DNA of 64,000 nucleotides from Tenacibaculum sp. 190524A02b (GTDB taxonomy: Bacteria > Bacteroidota > Bacteroidia > Flavobacteriales > Flavobacteriaceae). Location of the stretch: contig NZ_OZ038525.1 in NCBI RefSeq assembly GCF_964036645.1, positions 3,848,001 to 3,912,000 on the forward strand, read 5' to 3'. Below the pieces are notes generated by a model that was not told the origin of the DNA, did no database searches, and saw only the letters and a program-made list of their open reading frames with translations. This document shows, piece after piece, positions 13,101 to 22,100 of this stretch (positions are counted from its first letter, which is position 1; the number at the start of each line of letters is the position of its first letter). The translations under genes and the position numbers were made by a program.

Positions 13101-16100
13101 GAATTAACCAAGGAGAAGTTTATTACCAATCCATTTATTTCTGAAGGAGGGAGATTGTATAAGACAGGTGATTTAGGAAGATGGTTACCAGATGGTACAT
13201 TAGAATTTGTAGGACGCTCAGATGATCAGGTAAAGATTCGAGGATATCGTATAGAATTAGGAGAGATTGAAAATGCTTTATCAATTGTAGAAGGAGTTCA
13301 AAACAGTTGTGTACTAGCTAAGCAAGATACCATTGGTACAAACCGTTTAGTAGGTTATATAGTTTTAGAAGATGGGTTTAGTAAAGCGAATATTCAAGAG
13401 ACATTAAAGACTAGCTTACCAGATTACATGGTTCCATCTATATGGGTTGAGTTGGATGAAATGCCATTAACAGCCAATGGTAAGATAGACCGAAAATCTT
13501 TACCAGAACCAGATCTATCAGAGTTGTCAAGTAGAGAATATGTAGCACCTAGCAATGACGTTGAAGAAAAATTGGTGAAAATATGGGAAACTTTATTAGG
13601 AGTAAATAAAGTAGGAGTATATGATGATTTCTTTGAGTTAGGAGGTCATAGTTTGTTGGCTACTCGTTTAGTTTCGATGATTCGTACAATATTGAAAGTA
13701 GAAATTTCTATCAGAGATGTTTTTCAATATACTACCATTTCTTCATTAGGAGCTCATATATCTGCGCAACCTAAGGGAGCAATGTTACCAACAATAGTAG
13801 CATCAGAAAGACCTTTGCGTATTCCATTGTCATTTAGTCAAGAACGTTTATGGTTTTTAGATCAATTACAAGGTACTTTAGCGTATCACATGCCTATAGT
13901 ATTACGTTTGGAAGGAGTAATAGATGCAACAATTTTAGAACAATCTTTCAAAAAGGTTATTGCTCGCCATGAAGTATTACGCACTAATATTCTATCAGAA
14001 GAAGGATATGGTTATCAGGAAGTAATGTCTGTTGATAATTGGTCTTTGGCTCAGGAAACAATAGAAGAAGAATCAATAGAGGAAAGTATAAAAGAATTTA
14101 TAGCAGTTCCTTTTGATTTATCAAACGATTATAAGCTAAGAGCTTGCCTATATGATTTAGGAAATAATAAATATATTCTAGCATGCGTATTGCACCATAT
14201 AGCTAATGATGGTTGGTCAGAAGATATTTTAATTAATGAATTTACAACTATTTATAGTGCTTTAGATTCCAAAATTGAAATTCCGCTTCCTGAGTTAAAT
14301 ATACAATATGCAGATTATGCAATATGGCAACGTAAATATTTTGAAGGAGAAGTTTTAGAAAATCAACTATCATACTGGGAACAAAAATTAAGAGGGACAA
14401 GTGTTTTAGCTTTACCTACAGATTATAACCGCCCATTAACTCAAAGTACAGAAGGTTCTAGTGTCAGTTTAAGGTTAAATAAAGAGCTAAGTGCTTTAAT
14501 AAAACCATTATGTGAACGCGAAGGAGTAACGCCATTTATGTTCTTATTGACAGCATTTAAAGTACTGTTAAGTCATTATAGTGGTCAAGAGGATATTTGT
14601 GTTGGAACACCTATCGCAAACCGTACGCAATCTGAATTAGAAGATATCATTGGGTTCTTTGTAAACACGTTGGCATTACGAAGTGATTTAAGTGACAATC
14701 CAACTTTTAAAGAGTTGTTGTTAAGAGTAAAAGAAACAACTTTAGAAGGATATGATAATCAATTAGCACCATTTGAGAAAGTTGTAGATAGAGTAGTTAC
14801 TACTCGTGATATGAGTATGACACCTTTATTCCAAGTAATGTTTACATTACAGAATGAGGAAGGAACTTCCGAAGATGTAGAAGAAACAAAAGAACTTTTA
14901 GTTTCACAATATGAATCTGATATTGTTAACTCTCAGTTTGATATTACCTTTAATATCTCGGAAGAAAATCAAGATTATCTATTAGAAATGATATATAGTA
15001 CTACATTATTTAATAGAAGTACTATAGAACGTATGCTTTCTCATTATCAAGAATTGTTAGTTAATATTATAAAGGATATTGATAAAACTATATACAAGTT
15101 ATCAATGCTAACACAAAATGAGGAAGTTAAATTATTAGAAAGCTTTAATACAAATACTGTAGATTATCCACTAGAAAAAACATTGGTAGATTTATTTACA
15201 GAGCAAGTAGCTAAAACACCAGGATCAATAGCGGTAGTTTATGAAAATGAAAGTTTAACTTACCAAGAGTTAGATGAGCGTTCAAACCAATTAGGACATT
15301 ATTTACGAGCTAAAGGAGTAAAACCAGATGCATTAGTAGGTATTTGTTTAGAACGAAGTTTAGAGATGTTGATAGGTATTTTAGGAATTTTGAAATCAGG
15401 CGGAGCTTATGTTCCAATTGACCCTGAATATCCACAAGATCGTATAGACTATATGTTGAGTGATGCCAATATGAGCATTGTATTGACAGTTGATAAGGTT
15501 AGTCAAGAAGTATTAGGAAATAGAGAAGGAATTATTGCTATTTCATTAGATAGAGAATGGAGTACGGTTGCTAGTTATTCATCTGAGGTTCTAAGTAATG
15601 TTATCACCTCAGAAAACTTAGCTTATGTAATTTATACTTCAGGAAGTACAGGTAATCCAAAAGGAGTAATGAACCAGCATAATGGTATTGTAAACCGCCT
15701 GTTATGGACACAGTCAGAGTATCAGCTAAAATCAGATGATACGATTTTACAAAAAACTACTTTTAGTTTTGATGTTTCGGTATGGGAGTTATTATGGAGT
15801 TCAATTTGTGGATCACGATTAGTTTTTGCAAAACCAGAAGGACATAAAGATGCACGTTACTTAAAAGAAATAATAGAAGCAGAGACAGTTACTACAATTC
15901 ACTTTGTACCATCAATGTTACGTGTTTTCTTAGAAGAGATAGCTACAGGAGATTGTAGTAGTTTACGTAGAGTTATTTGTAGTGGAGAAGCCTTACAAGT
16001 AGATCATGTAAACCTATTTAAAGAAAAATTACCTAATGTTGAGTTACATAATTTATACGGACCAACAGAGGCAGCCATAGATGTTAGTTACTGGGCGGTT

Positions 16101-19100
16101 CCTTTAGATGAACCAATATCAAAAGTATTAATAGGGCGCCCTGTGGCCAATACAAGTCTACATATATTAAATGAAGCTATGAACTTGGTTCCAGTAGGTG
16201 TGGCAGGTGAGTTATGTATTGGCGGAGTTCAGGTAGCAAGAGGTTATCATAATAAAGCAGCATTGACCTCAGAAAGATTTGTAGCCAGCCCATTAAAAGA
16301 AGGTGGTCGTTTATATAGGACAGGCGATTTGGCAAGATGGTTACCAGATGGTACCATTGAATATATTGGAAGAATAGATAACCAAGTTAAGATTCGTGGT
16401 TATCGAATTGAATTGGGTGAGATAGAAAATATTTTATCTTCTGTAGACTCAGTAACTCAATGTTGTGTATTGGCCAAGGAAGATGCTATAGGTAGTAAAC
16501 GATTAGTCGGTTATGTAGTAGTAGAAGGTGAATTTAATAAAGATGTTATACAAGATGAGTTAAAGGAGAGTTTACCTGACTATATGGTTCCTGCCTTATG
16601 GGTTCAATTAGAGGAGATGCCATTAACTGTAAATGGTAAATTAAATAGAAAAGTATTACCAGAACCTGATAGCTCGATGTTATCTACTAAAGAATATGTT
16701 GCTCCACGTAACGAAACTGAAGCACAATTAGTAGCTATTTGGCAAGAGTTATTAGGAGTAGAAAAAATTGGTGTACATGATGATTTCTTTGAACTAGGCG
16801 GACATTCCTTATTAGCTACTCGAATGGTTTCTTTAATTCGTAAAGAATTAGAGAAAGAAATTGCTATTAGAGAAGTATTTGAATATACTACAATAGAAGA
16901 TTTAAGTTTGTATGTAAAAACGTTATCTAAAGGAGTATCATTACCAGCTATTGTAGCAGAAGATCGCCCAAAGCAAATTCCATTATCTTTTAGCCAGGAG
17001 CGTTTATGGTTTTTAGACCAATTTGAAGGCACCTTAGCTTATCACATTCCAACAATAATTCGTATAGAAGGAAAACTCGATATAGCTGTATTAGAACTAG
17101 CTTTAAAAACAATTGTTAACCGCCATGAAGTATTACGAACTAATTTATATTCTGAAGAAGGAATAGGATATCAAGAAGTTGTTAGTGCAGATAACTGGGC
17201 TTTAGATAGAGAAGTTACTACTGAAGGAAGTGCTTTAGAGTCAAAGATTCATACCAATCTAACTACTCCGTTTAATTTATCAAGTGATTATAAGTTAAGA
17301 GCTTGTTTATATGATTTAGGAGATAATAAATATGTGTTAGCTTGTATTTTCCATCATATTGCTAGTGATGGTTGGTCAGAAGAAATTTTAACCAATGAAT
17401 TTGTAGAGTTATACGATGCTTTAAAATCAGAAAGAGAAGTTGCTCTTACAGAGCTGGATCTACAATATGCAGATTATGCTATTTGGGAACGTAAATATTT
17501 AGATGGACAAGTATTAGAAGCACAATTGTCATACTGGGAAAATAAGCTTACAGGTGTAAGTACGTTGGCACTGCCTACAGATTATATACGTCCATCTGTA
17601 CAGAGTATGGCAGGAGCTAACTTATCATTAGAATTAGATGAAGAACTAAGCAAATCATTAAAAGAACTATATCAGCAAGAAGGTGTTACATCATTTATGT
17701 TTTTGCTATCATCTTTTAAAGTATTGTTAGCACGCTATAGCGGACAAGATGATATATGTGTGGGTACGCCTATAGCAAACCGTACACAATATGAGTTAGA
17801 GGGAATAATTGGGTTCTTTGCAAATACATTAGCTCTGCGTAGTGATTTAAGTGGGAATATAAGCTTTAGAGATTTATTAAAAAGAGTAAAAGAAACAACC
17901 TTAGCAGGATATGATAATCAATTAACTCCTTTTGAAAAAGTAGTGGATAGAGTAGTGACTGCTCGTGATGTGAGTATGACTCCATTATTTCAAGTGATGT
18001 TTGATTATAATAATGATACTGAAAAAACTGAAGGAGAAGAAGTTGAAAATAAAGGTTTAGAGGATATCTTTATAGCACCATATGAATATTCTGAAACAAC
18101 AGCACAATTTGATTTAATGTTTAATGTAAACGAAGACGAATCAAATATTTCTTTGAATATAGTGTATTGTACAGATTTATTTAAAGAAGCTACTATTGAG
18201 AGAATGTTAGCGCATTATCAGGAGCTGTTAAGAAGTATTATTGTTAATATTGAGGAGCCTATTAATAATTTATCAATGCTTACTCAGCAAGAGGAAACAG
18301 AGTTATTAAATGTTTTCAATGATACAACGGTTGATTATCCTTTAGATAAAACAATAGTAGACTTATTTACCGATCAGGTACAAAAATCACCAGATGCTGT
18401 TGCAGCTGTATTTGAAGGTGAGGAGTTAACTTATCAAGAATTAGATGAACGTTCAAATCAATTAGCACATTATTTAGTTGAGCAAGGTGTACAACCTGAT
18501 GATTTGGTTGGGATTTGTTTAGAGAGAGGATTAGATATGTTAATTGGTATTGTAGCTATTTTGAAATCTGGTGGTGCTTATGTACCTATTAAGCCAGATT
18601 TCCCAATGGATCGTATCACTTATATTATTGAAGATACAAACTGTACTATAGTAGTTACAGATTCTTTAAATGAATTTGTGTTAGAGTCATTATTTGAAGA
18701 AGATACAATTAATCTAATAGCATTAGATGATGATGATGTTTTAGAGTCGGAATATCCATCAGAAGGATTAGAGTTATCGTACAGTCCTAATAATTTAGCG
18801 TATGTAATTTATACTTCTGGAAGTACAGGATTACCAAAAGGAGCCATGATTGAACATGCAGGTTTATTGAATCACTTGTTGATCATGATTGATGAGTTGA
18901 AAATGACTAATGAAAGCGTAGTTGCCTTTACGGCTCCATTTACCTTTGATATTTCCGTATGGCAATTGTTAAGCGGATTATTATGCGGAGGTCGTATAGC
19001 CATATACAGTGAAGACGAGATTTTAGATTTAGAAGGTTTCCAAAGTTCATTATCAGAAAATAATATAAGTCATTTACAATTAGTGCCCTCTTATGTAGCA

Positions 19101-22100
19101 AGTTTATTAGAAAGCGGAGAAGAAGTAGCAGGTTTATCCAATCTAGCATATTTCTTAGTAACTGGAGAAGCAGCTACAAAATCATTATTAGATAAATGGT
19201 TCTCATTATATCCATCCGTACCTGTGGTAAATGCTTATGGACCAGCAGAGGCAGCAGATGATATCACGTTACATATCATGAATGAGTCTCCAAGTGGAGT
19301 TGTAGTTCCAATCGGAAAGCCAGTAGCCAATATGGATGTTTATGTGGTAGATAAGTTTGATAATTTATGTCCTATTGGAGTTGTAGGAGAATTATGGACC
19401 AGTGGAATAGGAGTAGGACGAGGTTATTTAAACCGAGAAGAATTAACCAAGGAGAAGTTTATTACCAATCCATTTACTTCAGAAGGAGGGAGATTATATA
19501 AGACAGGAGACTTAGGAAGATGGTTGCCAGATGGTACATTAGAATTTGTAGGACGTTCAGATGATCAGGTAAAGATTCGAGGATATCGTATAGAATTAGG
19601 AGAGATTGAAAATGCTTTATCAATTGTAGAAGGAGTTCAAAACAGTTGTGTACTAGCTAAGCAAGATACTATTGGAACAAATCGTTTAGTAGGTTATGTC
19701 GTTGTTGAGGGTAATTTTAATAAGGAGAGAACTCAGGAAGCATTAAAGGCTAGTTTACCGGATTATATGGTTCCAATGATTTGGGTTGAGTTGAATGAAA
19801 TGCCACTAACAGCCAATGGGAAGATAGATAGAAAATCTTTGCCAGAGCCAGATAGTTCAGAGTTATCAAGTAGAGAATATGTTGCTCCTAGAAATGAAGA
19901 TGAAAAACAAATGGCTGCTATTTGGGAAGACTTATTAGGTATAGAGCAAGTAGGTATTCATGATGATTTCTTTGAATTAGGAGGTCATAGTTTGTTGGCT
20001 ACTCGTTTAGTTTCAATGATTCGTAAAATATTGAAGAAAGAAGTTGAAATAGCTAATGTTTTTGAGTACACAGTAATGTCTGATTTAGCAGCGTATGTAG
20101 CTACATTGTCATCAGGAATTTTACTTCCAGCTATAACTGTTGAAGAACGCCCAGAACGAATTCCATTATCATTTAGTCAAGAACGTTTATGGTTCCTAGA
20201 TGAGTTACAAGGTACTGTAGCTTACCATATGCCTTTGGTAATACGTTTAGAAGGAGGCTTGAATCCAACAATTTTAGAACAATCTTTCAAAAAGGTTATT
20301 GCTCGCCATGAAGTATTACGTACTAATATTCTATCGGAAGGAGGAGCAGGTTATCAGGAGGTTATGGAGGCAGATGCTTGGTCATTAGTTCAAGAAGAAA
20401 TATCAGAAGACGTATTAGAGGAGCATTTAGGAATTTACTTAACCAATCCTTTTGATTTAGCTACTGATTATAAATTTAGAGCTTGTTTGTATGATTTAGG
20501 AAATGAAAAGTATGTATTAGCAGCTGTTATTCATCATATAGCAAGTGATGGTTGGTCTGAAAATATTTTGATTAATGAATTTATGGAGTTTTATAGCTCT
20601 TTAGAATCAGGAAAAGAAGTAGATCTTCCAGTATTAAGTTTACAATATTCTGATTATGCTATATGGCAGCGTAAATATTTAGAAGGTGAAGTTTTAGATA
20701 ATCAACTATCATATTGGAAAGAAAAACTATCAGGAGTAAGTGCCTTAGAATTACCTACTGATTATGCTCGCTCTTCAGTACATAATACAGAAGGAGCTAA
20801 TATAACTATAGAATTAGATGATAAGGTAAGTGCTTCAATAAGACCATTCTGTGAGAAAGAAGGAGTAACATCATTTATGTTCTTATTATCTGCTTTTAAA
20901 GTGTTGTTATCACGTTACAGTGGTCAAGAAGATATTTGTGTAGGAACACCAATAGCTAATCGTACGCAATCAGAGTTAGAAGGAATGATTGGATTCTTTG
21001 TAAACACTTTAGCATTGCGTAGTGATGTAAATGACAATGTAAGTTTTAGAGAATTATTAACTCAAATAAAACAAACAACATTAAAGAGTTATGATAATCA
21101 GTTGGCGCCTTTTGAAAGAGTGGTAGATAGCGTTGTTACTACACGTGATATGAGTACAACTCCATTATTTCAAGTAATGTTTTCACTAGAAAACACCTCT
21201 AGTTTCTCTGATGAGCCAAAAGAAGTTGAATCAAAAGAAAATGTAGAAGTAGATATGGGTAATGTGGTAATAGCTCCTTATGATTCTGGAGCTGTAACCT
21301 CACAATTTGATTTAACGTTAAATATCTCTGAAGAGGATGAAAACTATTCATTAGAAATAGTGTATAATACATCATTATTCAAACAATCAACAATTGATAG
21401 GATGTTAGTTCATTATCAAACATTGTTAAGTAATATTGTAAGAGATGCTAGTCAGTCTATAGGTAGTTTATCTATGCTACCATTGGAAGAAGAAAATCAA
21501 CTGTTGAATGTATTTAATGAGACTACTTTTGAGTATAGAAAAGATAAATCTGTAATTGATTTATTCCAAGATCAAGTATCAAAAACTCCAGATTCAGTAG
21601 CTTTATCCTTTGAAGGATCTGTATTAACATATCAAGAATTAGAAGCACGCTCTAATGAACTAGCTTGTTATTTAGCATCAAAAGGGATAGCAGCCAATAT
21701 GCATGTGGGTATCCTATTCAATAGAAGTTTTGATATGGTTATAAGTATGTTAGGAATCCTTAAGTTAGGATGCGCTTATGTTCCATTAGACCCATCTTTA
21801 CCTATCAATAGAATATCACATATTATAGAAGATTCGAGTATAACACATGTAGTTTATAAGGAAGCATCTTTAGTATCAATTATTCCAGATTCATTAGCTA
21901 TTGAATCATTGAATATAGACGACTCAAAAGGGTATGAAGTCTTAGAAAAAGATATAGAACGACCATTAACCTCAGTATCTTATGTAATGTACACTTCAGG
22001 AACTACAGGAGTTCCTAAAGGAATAAGTATCAACGATGAGAATATCATTACGTTGATAAATAATCCATCCAGTGCTATAGCTATCAATAGTTCAGATCGA

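Noticed and set aside
16604..17032. Minus-strand ORF of 142 aa inside the NRPS (also similar ones at 22937-23302, 3095-3415 and 8117-8437)
   Set aside because: These fall opposite strongly conserved NRPS motifs and recur at equivalent module positions; they are shadows of the real frame.
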